Of a stretch of 11,651 bases of DNA, positions 1 through 7,135 are shown one piece after another; the first letter of the stretch is position 1, and each line of letters begins with the position of its first letter. Position numbers and translations under genes: made by a program. Under the pieces are notes generated by a model. That model worked only from the letters and a program-made list of their open reading frames with translations. It did not search any database and was not told the DNA's origin. Source of the DNA: Anaerolineae bacterium (GTDB taxonomy: Bacteria; Chloroflexota; Anaerolineae; 4572-78; J111); the NCBI GenBank assembly GCA_020433835.1, contig JAGRBY010000187.1, positions 1 to 11,651 on the forward strand. The letters run 5' to 3'.

Positions 1-439
1 CAAAATAGTGATCTAATCCTGCCGCAATGGGATGCCCCGGATTGATAACCCACACCCGCTCCCGTTCCCCGGCCTCGCGCCAGCGCAAACTGCACGTGGT
101 GCCCATCAGCTTTTTGAAAATTTTAGAATAGTGGCCTGAGTGCAGCACCACCAAGCCCATTCCGCCCAAAACCCGCTGATAGACGCGTTCTACTATCTCG
201 TCGTGTACTTCATGGTGGGCGCGATGGCCCCACCACAAGAGGACATCGGTCTGGGTCAACAGATCCTCGGTTAAACCGTGTTCCGGTTCATCCAGCGTAG
301 CCGAACGCACCTGAAAGCCGTGATTTTCCAACGCATGGGCGATAACTTTGTGCATCCCATCGGGATAAATTTCTTTAACCTTATCGTCCGTTTTTTCATG
401 ACGAAACTCATTCCAAATCGTAACGTTGAGCAAATTCAT
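1..439 (-). CDS. ThuA-domain protein, 3' end outside window
   Basis: The visible 146 N-terminal residues read [16 protein letters not shown]..., followed by [14 protein letters not shown] (about residues 65-80), [19 protein letters not shown] (about 95-113) and [20 protein letters not shown]. This is the pattern I know for ThuA-type glutamine-amidotransferase-like proteins, a family named from rhizobial trehalose utilisation. The biochemical role of most members is unsettled. Family members of this kind run to roughly 240 residues, so about the last 90-100 are missing beyond position 1. The start is the ATG at 437-439, supported by a strong GGAGG Shine-Dalgarno (446-450 on the plus strand) six bases upstream. 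Family assignment is firm. Substrate and pathway cannot be read from this fragment, and its only visible neighbour is divergent. Confidence 0.85.
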   Translation of the reverse strand, partial: MNLLNVTIWNEFRHEKTDDKVKEIYPDGMHKVIAHALENHGFQVRSATLDEPEHGLTEDLLTQTDVLLWWGHRAHHEVHDEIVERVYQRVLGGMGLVVLHSGHYSKIFKKLMGTTCSLRWREAGERERVWVINPGHPIAAGLDHYF

Positions 440-454
440 AAAATACCTCCTCAG

Positions 455-560
455 TGGTGGGTTAGTTAGGGTGGTTGGATGGTTAGTTGGATAGTTGGTG
501 GGAAAGTTGGTTCGATAGTTAGTCTGTCAAACCATCAAACCATCAAACCATCAAACCACC
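455..560. repeat. Simple-repeat block with inverted halves
   Basis: The left half (about 455-520) is a G/T-rich run of degenerate GGTTAGTTGGAT and GGTTGGAT words. The right half (527-560) is an 8-bp tandem repeat, CAAACCAT, in four copies, the last ending in ACC. The two halves are inverted relative to each other: GGTGGTTGGATGGTT at 470-484 matches the reverse complement of 546-560 at 14 of 15 positions, so the block could form a long hairpin. It lies just upstream of the ThuA-domain gene start, inside its probable promoter region. No reading frame of interest is present. Confidence 0.75.
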
Positions 561-661
561 CGAAATCATACCAACGACCTGTCATTTATTCAAAATTTGT
601 CTATCGCACACGCCGCGACGGCTTGCGTCAATTTGGCAAAGCTTCGTAAGCGTCGTAAGAT
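561..661. other. Spacer between repeat blocks, no gene seen
   Basis: This 101-bp piece of the 409-bp divergent intergenic region (440-848) shows no convincing gene. A 64-codon frame opening at 597 runs on through the adjacent inverted repeat, has no Shine-Dalgarno and resembles nothing I recognise. The only local structure is a short direct repeat of CGTAAG around 645-660. Confidence 0.5.
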
Positions 662-803
662 GCTGCCCCATAGGCAGCTATCAGCTATCAGCGCTCAGCC
701 GTCAGCTTTAAAGCTAAAGCCTGTTATAACCGGCTCCTCGATAACTCAAAAATTTGCGAGAATGCCTAACAAGCTGAACACTGATGGCTGAGTGCTGATA
801 GCT
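662..803. repeat. Interspersed inverted-repeat element
   Basis: Two 24-bp arms at 683-706 and 780-803 are reverse complements at 21 of 24 positions; all three mismatches are transitions. They share the core AGCTATCAGC and enclose 73 bp. Immediately left is a perfect 6-bp hairpin, GCTGCC/GGCAGC (662-667 and 673-678). Overlapping the end of the left arm is a perfect 12-bp palindrome, AGCTTTAAAGCT (704-715). Related words recur at 2119-2139 and, inverted, at 3078-3089. The layout suggests a small non-autonomous dispersed repeat. No transposase and no clear target-site duplication are visible. It lies 45 bp upstream of the amine oxidase start and may overlap its promoter. Confidence 0.7.
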
Positions 804-848
804 AACATCCCCTACCAAAAATAGCATAGCCAAACTGAAGGAGAACTT

Positions 849-2105
849 GTGACGCAACAACTCGAACACGACGTCATTATTATTGGAGCCGGAGCGGCCG
901 GATTAGCCGCCGCCCAAAAACTCAAAGCGGCCGGTCGGGAGCCGTTAATCCTCGAAGCCCGCGACCGGCTGGGCGGACGCATTTGGACCGACCACACCAT
1001 CACCCCGGTCGAACTGGGCGCTGAATTTATCCACGGCGAACACGCTGCCACCTGGCAACTGATCGAGCCCGCCGCTCTGGAGACCGACCTTTGGCCGCGT
1101 GGCCGACAGTACCAGCAGTACACCTATCTCTACATTCTCAATGGACACCTACTGGCCGATAGCGCACTCGATACGCAGATGGCCGCACTGTATGAGCACG
1201 TCACCCACTTCACCGGCCCCGAATGCAGCGCCCGCGAGGCGGTTTTAGCCATAACCGATCCGGATGATGCCGCTCTGCCTTACATTCTCTCCCGGTTGGC
1301 CTGCGTTGAAGCCGCCGAGGTTGATCGCCTCAGCGCCACCGCACTAACCCAAGAGCGAGCGCTTAACACCGCCGGTTGGGAAAATTACCACATCCGCGCC
1401 GGTTACGATGCCCTACCCGCACTGATGGCCCAGGGTCTCGATATCCGCTGCAACAGTCCCGTCACCCGTATCGACTGGAGCGATAGCGGTGCTCAACTAC
1501 TGTTGGCCAACAATCAAACCCTGACCGCCCGCCACGTAATTGTGACCGTGCCGCTGGGCGTTTTACAAGCCGATTGCCCCAACTTCCTGCCCGCCCTGCC
1601 CCCCGCCAAACAGCAGGCCATTGCCGTGCTGGCGATGGGCCACGTCACCAAATTGGTGCTTCAATTCAGCCGCTCCGTTTGGCCTTCATTCTCATATTTG
1701 TGCAGCGATGGTGTTATCCCGGATTGGTGGCAGGCCGGTAGCGCCGATGCACCGGTGTTGATGGGCTACAGCGGCGGCCCGGCCGCGCTGGAATTGGCAG
1801 CGTTGGGCGAAGAAGCGGCCATCGAACAGGGCTTGGCCGAACTCAGCCAGGCCTTTGGCGATGACATCCGCTCGGCCTTTGTCTCCGGCCGACTGGTCGA
1901 TTGGTCAACCGATCCCTGGAGCCTCGGTGCCTACACCTACACCCCCGTGGGAGCCGGTAATGCCCGCGCTGAATTGGCTGCCCCCTTAGCCTCGACCCTT
2001 TTCTTTGCCGGTGAAGCGACCTCGACCAATGGTCATGTCGCCACCGTCCATGGGGCCATCGAAACCGGCTGGCGCGCCGCCGCTGAGGTGTTAGCGGTGG
2101 TGTAA
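849..2105 (+). CDS. Flavin monoamine oxidase family protein
   Basis: This 418-residue protein probably oxidises an amine to the imine/aldehyde using FAD, with release of hydrogen peroxide. The FAD-binding Rossmann motif is intact at the N-terminus: GAGAAG at residues 13-18, the ribose-binding E36, then RDRLGGR at 38-44. The flavin-proximal lysine of the family (Lys300 in maize polyamine oxidase) corresponds to K268 in GHVTKLVLQF. The C-terminal FAD signature LFFAGEATS (384-392) is followed by the usual HGAIETGWRAA helix. No signal peptide or C-terminal membrane anchor is seen, so it should be cytoplasmic. The start is GTG at 849, preceded by AAGGAG at 838-843 with five bases of spacing. The gene appears monocistronic. 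Substrate (monoamine, polyamine or aromatic amine) cannot be decided. Other members of this fold include phytoene-desaturase-like and amino-acid oxidases, but the GEATS ending favours an amine oxidase. Confidence 0.88.
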   Translation: MTQQLEHDVIIIGAGAAGLAAAQKLKAAGREPLILEARDRLGGRIWTDHTITPVELGAEFIHGEHAATWQLIEPAALETDLWPRGRQYQQYTYLYILNGHLLADSALDTQMAALYEHVTHFTGPECSAREAVLAITDPDDAALPYILSRLACVEAAEVDRLSATALTQERALNTAGWENYHIRAGYDALPALMAQGLDIRCNSPVTRIDWSDSGAQLLLANNQTLTARHVIVTVPLGVLQADCPNFLPALPPAKQQAIAVLAMGHVTKLVLQFSRSVWPSFSYLCSDGVIPDWWQAGSADAPVLMGYSGGPAALELAALGEEAAIEQGLAELSQAFGDDIRSAFVSGRLVDWSTDPWSLGAYTYTPVGAGNARAELAAPLASTLFFAGEATSTNGHVATVHGAIETGWRAAAEVLAVV

Positions 2106-2118
2106 GCGATCGGCTTTT

Positions 2119-2139
2119 AGCTGTCGGCTGTCAGCTTTT
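2119..2139. repeat. Partial copy of AGCTATCAGC-type repeat
   Basis: The stretch AGCTGTCGGCTGTCAGC, running into TTTT, resembles the left arm at 683-706 and its flank. It lies 14 bp after the amine oxidase stop. This is probably a degenerate copy of the same interspersed repeat family. The rest of the 2106-2231 spacer is A/T-rich; a weak 5-bp hairpin, AGCAT/ATGCT (2171-2175 and 2184-2188), followed by TTATT, might contribute to termination of the amine oxidase transcript. Confidence 0.45.
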
Positions 2140-2231
2140 CCACATAATAAGTTTGCTGATATTTATCTAGAGCATTATAGAACATGCTTTATTAATAAGG
2201 GTGGTGCGTTCGCAGAGTAAGACAACAAAAA

Positions 2232-2260
2232 GCGCCGCAGAGGTTAGCCATCTGCGGCGC
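2232..2260. terminator. Bidirectional Rho-independent terminator
   Basis: A perfect 10-bp GC-rich stem, GCGCCGCAGA (2232-2241) paired with TCTGCGGCGC (2251-2260), has a 9-nt loop. AAAA (2227-2230) lies on one side and TTTT (2263-2266) on the other, so it can act on both strands. It is only 26 bp past the stop of the minus-strand gene at 2287 and is its natural terminator. It also stops any plus-strand readthrough from the amine oxidase. Confidence 0.85.
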
Positions 2261-2286
2261 GCTTTTATTTTAAACTGATGACGGCC

Positions 2287-2937
2287 TTAGGCGATAACCC
2301 CAAACCCCAACATTTCCAACCGCTGCGGCGCGGCGATGAGGGCCACTTCGGCAATCTCTTTGAAATCATCCATCCACTCATCCAGCGCATCGAGCGCGAC
2401 ATCACGGTTTTTGGTCAGTTGCTGGGCTTCACCTTTTTCAGTCTCTTGCTGTTCATTCAGGCGAGCAACTTGCTTAACCAAACTTCGTTCGCTTTCTAAC
2501 CTGGCCTGATCATAGCCAAAGTTAGCCATAGAAGCCAGCAAATCCGGCTGAGCCAACAGGTTATTGTAAAAGGTTTTAGTTTGACCTAACCAGGCGGCCA
2601 GATTTCGCTTACGACGACCGCTCAGGTCTAAAGCGTTTTGGGCTTTCTTATTCCCTTTGAACGCAACTCTGGCGACTTTTAGGGTAACATCATAAGCTCC
2701 ATCGGCGGCTTTATACGCTTGATTCAGCGCCTCACTGGCTGCGAACTGCTCGCCATACTCGACCTTTTGCTGCTCCACCAATGCTTTGGCCTGCTGAAAT
2801 AGACCCTTCCCCGCGTTAATTTTGGCTTCATCATAACCAAAGCGGCTCAAGTCGGCCAAAATATCGGGATTTTCCAGCGCATTGTTAATAGCTAATTGGG
2901 CGTTTAATAGTTGTGAATCAATAGAAGGTGTTGACAT
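2287..2937 (-). CDS. Uncharacterised helical protein with internal duplication
   Basis: I cannot give this 216-residue protein a function. It has no signal peptide, membrane segment or enzyme motif, and is rich in Ala, Leu, Gln, Glu and Lys, as expected of a soluble helical bundle or coiled coil. It consists of two homologous halves with an ungapped offset of 107 residues, about 21-103 and 128-210. Matching landmarks are PD at 24/131, FGYD at 33/140, EQQ at 55/162, GE at 62/169, D79/D186, D83/D190 and A89/A196. A basic linker, GRRKR (107-111), separates the halves. The ATG at 2935-2937 has AAGGAG seven bases upstream. It is transcribed alone, between the terminator at 2232-2260 and the repeat array. 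The open frame, good ribosome binding site and clear duplication make it a real gene. A structural or scaffold role is possible but unproven. Confidence 0.85.
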   Translation of the reverse strand: MSTPSIDSQLLNAQLAINNALENPDILADLSRFGYDEAKINAGKGLFQQAKALVEQQKVEYGEQFAASEALNQAYKAADGAYDVTLKVARVAFKGNKKAQNALDLSGRRKRNLAAWLGQTKTFYNNLLAQPDLLASMANFGYDQARLESERSLVKQVARLNEQQETEKGEAQQLTKNRDVALDALDEWMDDFKEIAEVALIAAPQRLEMLGFGVIA

Positions 2938-3237
2938 TATCGTCTCCTTATTTTATCTAGTACCCAACAGGTAAGCGCTCAACGCATTACTACAACTATC
3001 AACTTTTTCCTGATTTTGGCGAATTTTTGGGCCGGAGTTAGCCCGTTGTGTGGGTCAGAGGGTATCCTACGTGGTTAAGCTGACGGCTGCAAGCAAATCG
3101 CTGATTGCTACCTTCCAAATTTAACATACCTTAACGGTATCATAACTTTACTATAATGACAACCTTGCGTTCCAAAAATGAAAGACAAGACATATAAGCT
3201 TTTCCTTTTTTTGAGCGATGATAACCGAAGCGTCTCC
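2938..3237. other. Intergenic region upstream of tandem array
   Basis: No gene is seen in this 300 bp. It must contain the promoter of the minus-strand gene starting at 2937. On the plus strand a perfect TATAAT (3152-3157) lies 15 bp after TTAACG (3131-3136), a possible but poorly spaced promoter pointing into the tandem array that starts at 3238. AGCTGACGGCTG (3078-3089) is an inverted 12-bp match to part of the repeat at 696-707. A small hairpin, ATACC/GGTAT, spans 3126-3140. Confidence 0.4.
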
Positions 3238-3731
3238 GGTACGAACGGTTCGGCGGGCGGTACGGATAATTCGGCGATGGTACGGATGGCTCGGCAGGTG
3301 GTACAGATGGTTCGGCAAATGGTACGGACGGCTCGGCAAGTGGTACAAACGATTCGGCGACGGTACGAACGATTCGGCGGCGGTACGGACGGTTCGGCGG
3401 GTGGTACGGATGGCTCGGCAGGCGGTACGAACGATTCGGCGACGGTACGGATGGCTCGGCAGTCGGTACGGACGGTTCGGCGGGTGGTACGGATGATTCG
3501 GCAGCGGTACGGACGGCTCGACGGGTGGTACGGACCGTTCGGCAGACGGCACGAATGGTTCGGCAGTCGTTACGGGTGGTTCGGCGGCGGTACGGACGAT
3601 TCGGCGGCGGTATGAATGGCTCGGCGGATGGTACGGACGATTCGACGATGGTATGGGTGTTTCGGCAGGTAGTACGGACGATTCGGCGACGGTACAGAGG
3701 GTTTAGTGATGGTACAGACAATTCGGCGGTC
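3238..3731. repeat. Tandem array, 24 units of 20-21 bp
   Basis: Twenty-four contiguous units tile 494 bp without gaps. Each has a core near GGTACGGAYGRYTCGGC plus 3 or 4 variable bases. I count 14 units of 21 bp and 10 of 20 bp. The lengths are interspersed, so no reading frame keeps its repeat peptide through the array. Long open frames exist on both strands (up to 193 codons on the minus strand, 3140-3721), but this follows from a repeat without stop words; none has a ribosome binding site and they encode Arg/Gly/Ser or Pro/Arg low-complexity strings. Units 8 and 12 (3382-3402, 3465-3485) are identical and many differ by one base, so expansion is probably recent. The last three units and units 16-17 are the most degenerate. 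The mean period of 20.6 bp is close to two helical turns. This is a minisatellite of unknown role, not a CRISPR array. Confidence 0.9.
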
Positions 3732-3840
3732 GAAGAGAAGACAACAGAGATTGCGAAAGCGAACGGAGGGACGGGAGATATAATCCGTTCCTTGCATAGA
3801 ATCGCGCGAGAAATAAAAGTTGCAGAGATAAGATAGATTA
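3732..3840. other. Purine-rich flank of the tandem array
   Basis: These 109 bp join the end of the array to the stop codon of the potassium channel gene. The first 50 bases are strongly purine-rich on the plus strand (GAAGAGAAGACAACAGAGA and GGAGGGACGGGAGA). I see no gene and no convincing hairpin terminator for the channel gene, so that transcript may run into the array. Confidence 0.4.
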
Positions 3841-4992
3841 CTACAAAGTACCCACCACGATTAAAATATCGGCCTTTTCCATTACCGTAGCAGGGTCCGG
3901 AACATGAATGTAGGTTCCGTTGCGTTTGATGGCGATAACAACTTGATTAAATCGCCGACAGACCTCAGAAACCGTTTGCCCGATGAGTTCGGAGTGATGC
4001 TCGATGTACAATTCTTTAAATCGAACGGTCTCGTCATATTCAGATAAAATGTAATCCCAATAGGCCGCAACTTCGGGTTGGAGGAGACTGGAGGCAATTT
4101 GGAAGCCCCCCATCACATTTGGCGATACGATGGCATCAGCGCCGGCCGCTTTAAGCTTGCGTTTGTTAGGTTCATCCACAACCCGGCTAATGATCCGCAG
4201 CCGAGGGTTGTTAAGGTGTTGGGCCAATTGACGTGCGCTTAACACGGTAAAAAGGTTGTCGCGGTCATCTTCCATCGTAGTGATTAAACCTCTAGCCCGT
4301 TCGATGCCGGCACGCATTAAGGCCGCATCGTCCGTATTGTCCTCTTGCAAATAGAGGACTCCCACATGCTCGGCCAGTTCAGCGACATCCTGATGCTCAT
4401 ATTCGGTAGTATCACTTTGTACATAATCTAAATAATGAAACTGCCGTAACTTCTTGGCCATATAATCCTGATGAAGATAAAGAAGTGTCCAGCGCAGGAT
4501 ATTCTCATCAGGTTCAATGATGACAAAAGGAGTGTCCGTTTGATATAATTCATGTGCGACGCGCTTACCAATGTACCCCCCGCCGCACAGAATGATATGA
4601 TCCTTCAAATCGGCAATTTGTTTCATCTTTCGGTTCTCCATCATCTGTTTGACCTGTATCTGCTGGTGCTCTATAACCAAAACAGCGACCGTAGAGAGGG
4701 CATAGCCGGCCACCCCAATGGCGATAAGTGTAAAAAAGATAGCGAAAATCCGTCCGGCCGTTGTTTCAGGGGTAAGGTCGCCATAGCCCACGGTGGTGAT
4801 GGTGATAATTGTGGCATAAATCGAGTCGATTAGAGACCATCCTTCCAGGAAGGAATACCCTACACTACCGATGACAATCAGCCCCATGATCAGCAACCCC
4901 GCATAAGCAACGTTTGAGTTGATGATGGTCTTGCGGAATCTTTGCAACAGGATATCAATTGAGCGTGGGCGAATGCGACGAAAATACCTCAT
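3841..4992 (-). CDS. Two-TM potassium channel with RCK (TrkA) module
   Basis: This 383-residue protein is a potassium channel of the MthK/Kch type in the cytoplasmic membrane. The N-terminal half has a first transmembrane helix (about 28-48), a pore helix, the selectivity filter TVGYGD at 67-72, and a second transmembrane helix (about 82-107). A TrkA-N/RCK Rossmann domain starts at DHIILCGGGYIGKRVAHEL (131-149); GGGYIG (137-142) stands where GxGxxG is usual. It continues through MRAGIERARGLI and a segment ending VSPNVMGGFQIA. A TrkA-C-like domain occupies about 320-383. The stretch from about 164 to 208 is an apparent 40-45-residue insertion between the second strand and the QEDNTDD motif. 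The ATG at 4990-4992 lacks a clear Shine-Dalgarno, so the start is less certain, though the basic N-terminus before the first helix is plausible. It lies 92 bp downstream of the transporter gene. Gating ligand (calcium, nucleotide) cannot be inferred. Confidence 0.92.
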   Translation of the reverse strand: MRYFRRIRPRSIDILLQRFRKTIINSNVAYAGLLIMGLIVIGSVGYSFLEGWSLIDSIYATIITITTVGYGDLTPETTAGRIFAIFFTLIAIGVAGYALSTVAVLVIEHQQIQVKQMMENRKMKQIADLKDHIILCGGGYIGKRVAHELYQTDTPFVIIEPDENILRWTLLYLHQDYMAKKLRQFHYLDYVQSDTTEYEHQDVAELAEHVGVLYLQEDNTDDAALMRAGIERARGLITTMEDDRDNLFTVLSARQLAQHLNNPRLRIISRVVDEPNKRKLKAAGADAIVSPNVMGGFQIASSLLQPEVAAYWDYILSEYDETVRFKELYIEHHSELIGQTVSEVCRRFNQVVIAIKRNGTYIHVPDPATVMEKADILIVVGTL

Positions 4993-5084
4993 ACGGCTTA
5001 TCGTAACCGCATAAGGTCACTTTCAGCAAATAGAGGATACCGTCAAGTAATTCGCAGTTTAGGACGAAGCCCCCTGTTTATAAC

Positions 5085-6293
5085 TCATACAGGTTCCTCT
5101 AAAACTGTTGGCTGGAGTGCTCGGCGGGCTACCATCAAATAGATAACCAGGCCGCCCATCACCAAGGCATACAGGCTGGAGAGTTGAAAAATAGGTGATA
5201 GACCAATGCTTTCGCTCAGCAACCCCACCACGTTAGCGCTAAAACCGTTGCCAAGCATGATGGCCGCCACCATCATACCGGAAATGGTCGAAGCCCGACC
5301 GGGGTCTTCGGTCGAGGCCAGGCTAACGGACAGTGGAAAGAAGAAAGATAGCGCCAGCCCGGCGATAGCCAAAGTGACCATATGGGGCCAAAAGCCGTTG
5401 GCCAGCGGCAGCCATACAAATGTAGCACCCACCAGCAGAGGCGCAGCCACATAAAACGGATGGGAGCTGAAGCGCAGCGCGATCAGGGCAAACAAAGCAC
5501 GCCCTGCTGTCACCGCTCCCCAAAAGATGGATAGGGCTAATCCGGCCTGGGCCATACTCAAGCCGCCAACCGCTTCTAAATAGATAGGCCCCCAGTTGCC
5601 GTAGGTTCCTTCGCAAATGCCGTACAAAAAAACAACCACAGCATACAGCCAGATACGTCCCGGTAGACGACGCCCGCCATCGGCCTTCACCTGGGGCATA
5701 CTCTCGGCTGACAAACGCAAGGGCAGGCTCAGTTGAAAGGCAATCATCAACGCCAGCGTCAGCCCCACGCTTAGCGGTGCCCCCCACCACACCCCCAACC
5801 CGTTAAAAAAGGCAAGCGTTAAGGCTGCCCCAACCTGACCCAAACCGGTGAGAACATGCAAACCGGTTACGGCGGCATCGGCCCTATCACGAAACAGATC
5901 GAAGGCATAGGCATTGAGAGCGCTAACAGCAAAACCAAAACCAGCGCCCACCGCGCCGGTAGCCAGCAGCAACAGCAGATAAGGCACCTGACCTACGCCA
6001 ATAAACCCATGGCTAGCCGCCAGCAACAGCATCGCCAAAACATCGGCCAGCAGCCCTAGCAGCAACACGTACTTCATCCCTCCTAACCATCGGGCACAGC
6101 GGGCCGACAACGTTGAGGCAACAATCGCCGTGATAATTTGCGGTGTAAATAAAAAGCCGAACTGGCTTGCGGTCAACCCGTGGAAATTGGGGTTGGTTAA
6201 CAGCGGCCCTGCTGCCGGAAAGATAATGAGGGCAATTCCCTGCAAAAAGCCGCTCAGATAAACAGCGGCGATTGTTTTATGTCTGGTGTTCAT
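5085..6293 (-). CDS. Major facilitator superfamily transporter
   Basis: This 402-residue, very hydrophobic protein is consistent with 12 transmembrane helices in two halves, split by a charged loop at about 192-213 (LRLSAESMPQVKADGGRR). The loop after helix 2 has the basic, Gly-containing sequence ARCARWLGGMKY (64-75), a degenerate motif A. The start of the second half, EGTYGNWGPIYL (228-239) followed by FWGAVTAGR (257-265), resembles sugar-transporting MFS members of the fucose-permease type; that is an impression, not a substrate assignment. The ATG at 6291-6293 has only a weak purine-rich upstream sequence (AAAAGA). It lies 62 bp downstream of the short-chain dehydrogenase on the same strand with no terminator between, so the two are probably co-transcribed and the dehydrogenase may act on the imported solute. 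Confidence 0.87.
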   Translation of the reverse strand: MNTRHKTIAAVYLSGFLQGIALIIFPAAGPLLTNPNFHGLTASQFGFLFTPQIITAIVASTLSARCARWLGGMKYVLLLGLLADVLAMLLLAASHGFIGVGQVPYLLLLLATGAVGAGFGFAVSALNAYAFDLFRDRADAAVTGLHVLTGLGQVGAALTLAFFNGLGVWWGAPLSVGLTLALMIAFQLSLPLRLSAESMPQVKADGGRRLPGRIWLYAVVVFLYGICEGTYGNWGPIYLEAVGGLSMAQAGLALSIFWGAVTAGRALFALIALRFSSHPFYVAAPLLVGATFVWLPLANGFWPHMVTLAIAGLALSFFFPLSVSLASTEDPGRASTISGMMVAAIMLGNGFSANVVGLLSESIGLSPIFQLSSLYALVMGGLVIYLMVARRALQPTVLEEPV

Positions 6294-6355
6294 AATCGTA
6301 TCTTTTGTAGCGTTATGTAAGCATTTTCGATAGAAGCCAAAATGGTCTGTATTTT

Positions 6356-7063
6356 TTAGAAACGGGTTCCAAAAGCGGGAATAAGCGCACCGTGAATAAT
6401 AGCGGCAGCATCAGAACATAAAAACAGAATAACTTCGGCCACTTCTTCCGGCGTTACGCCAGAGTGAGGCTCAGCTTGGCGTTTTTCCGATGTAATCATT
6501 GCCGCAGGTAAGACTGCATTAACGTTAACACCGGCTTGTTTGATTTCAGCCGCTATACTCTCTGTCAGCCGGGCGATAGCGCTTTTTGAAACGCTGTAAG
6601 CCGCCTCATTGGCTCTACCAACCAGCGCCGAGTGAGAACCGACATTGACAATTTTGCCATGCCTGCGTTCAAGCATCGCCGGGACGGCAGCCCGACAGGC
6701 GTAGAAAACCGTACGGGCGTTGAGGTTGAGCATCATATCCCAGGTTTCGGGTAACGTTTCATGAACCGGCATCCCGGCCCGGTAGCCCCCAATGGTATTA
6801 ACAAGGATATCGACCCGCCCAAAACGTTCCAGGGTGTCGCTCACAACCTGCTCCATTGCCCCCAACTGCGATACATCAACGCCTTCAACCAGATAATGAT
6901 CAGCCGAATTGTGTAACGCAGGAAAAAGACTCTGCATCCGCCCTTGAGCACGATCGGGTACAACCAACTTTGCTCCGGCAGCATGAAAAGCTTGCACCAC
7001 AGCGCGGCCCAGATTACCACTGCCACCGGTCACGATGGCAACTTGATTTGAGAAATCGAACAT
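6356..7063 (-). CDS. Short-chain dehydrogenase/reductase (SDR)
   Basis: This 235-residue classical SDR would be a cytoplasmic NAD(P)-dependent oxidoreductase acting on an alcohol or carbonyl. The cofactor motif TGGSGNLG is at 12-19 and D37 ends the second strand, which favours NAD over NADP. The NNAG motif is replaced by NTIGG (89-93). The catalytic set is intact: N113/N115 region, S143, Y156 and K160 (YSVSK). The C-terminus GALIPAFG is the usual SDR ending. At 235 residues it is slightly short for the family (about 250) but complete. The ATG at 7061-7063 has an excellent AAGGAGG six bases upstream. It is the first gene of a likely operon with the MFS transporter and is divergent from the aldo/keto reductase. 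The natural substrate is unknown; SDRs with this arrangement range from 3-oxoacyl-ACP reductases to sugar dehydrogenases. Confidence 0.9.
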   Translation of the reverse strand: MFDFSNQVAIVTGGSGNLGRAVVQAFHAAGAKLVVPDRAQGRMQSLFPALHNSADHYLVEGVDVSQLGAMEQVVSDTLERFGRVDILVNTIGGYRAGMPVHETLPETWDMMLNLNARTVFYACRAAVPAMLERRHGKIVNVGSHSALVGRANEAAYSVSKSAIARLTESIAAEIKQAGVNVNAVLPAAMITSEKRQAEPHSGVTPEEVAEVILFLCSDAAAIIHGALIPAFGTRF

Positions 7064-7135
7064 ATCAAACCTCCTTGTTGAAAAACAAAATATCTGCGAG
7101 ACAGGCGGTAAGTGCCTACCCGTTTTATTACCAGA

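Noticed and set aside
525..530. TTGACA on the minus strand as a -35 box for the ThuA-domain gene
   Set aside because: No -10-like sequence is found 16-18 bp downstream on that strand.
597..791. Small plus-strand gene of 64 codons
   Set aside because: It is built largely of the inverted-repeat element and lacks a ribosome binding site and recognisable protein features.
3140..3721. A 193-codon minus-strand frame with Pro/Arg/Ser repeats, and 92-145-codon plus-strand frames, across the tandem array
   Set aside because: The 20/21-bp unit mix changes the repeat peptide along each frame, several frames are open at once, none has a Shine-Dalgarno, and the peptides are low-complexity by-products of the DNA repeat.
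3238..3731. CRISPR array
   Set aside because: Units abut with no unique spacers, the units are only 20-21 bp, and there are no cas genes nearby.
5323..5790. 155-codon minus-strand frame inside the transporter gene
   Set aside because: It overlaps the MFS gene in another frame, has no domain features, and its composition is that of a shadow frame.
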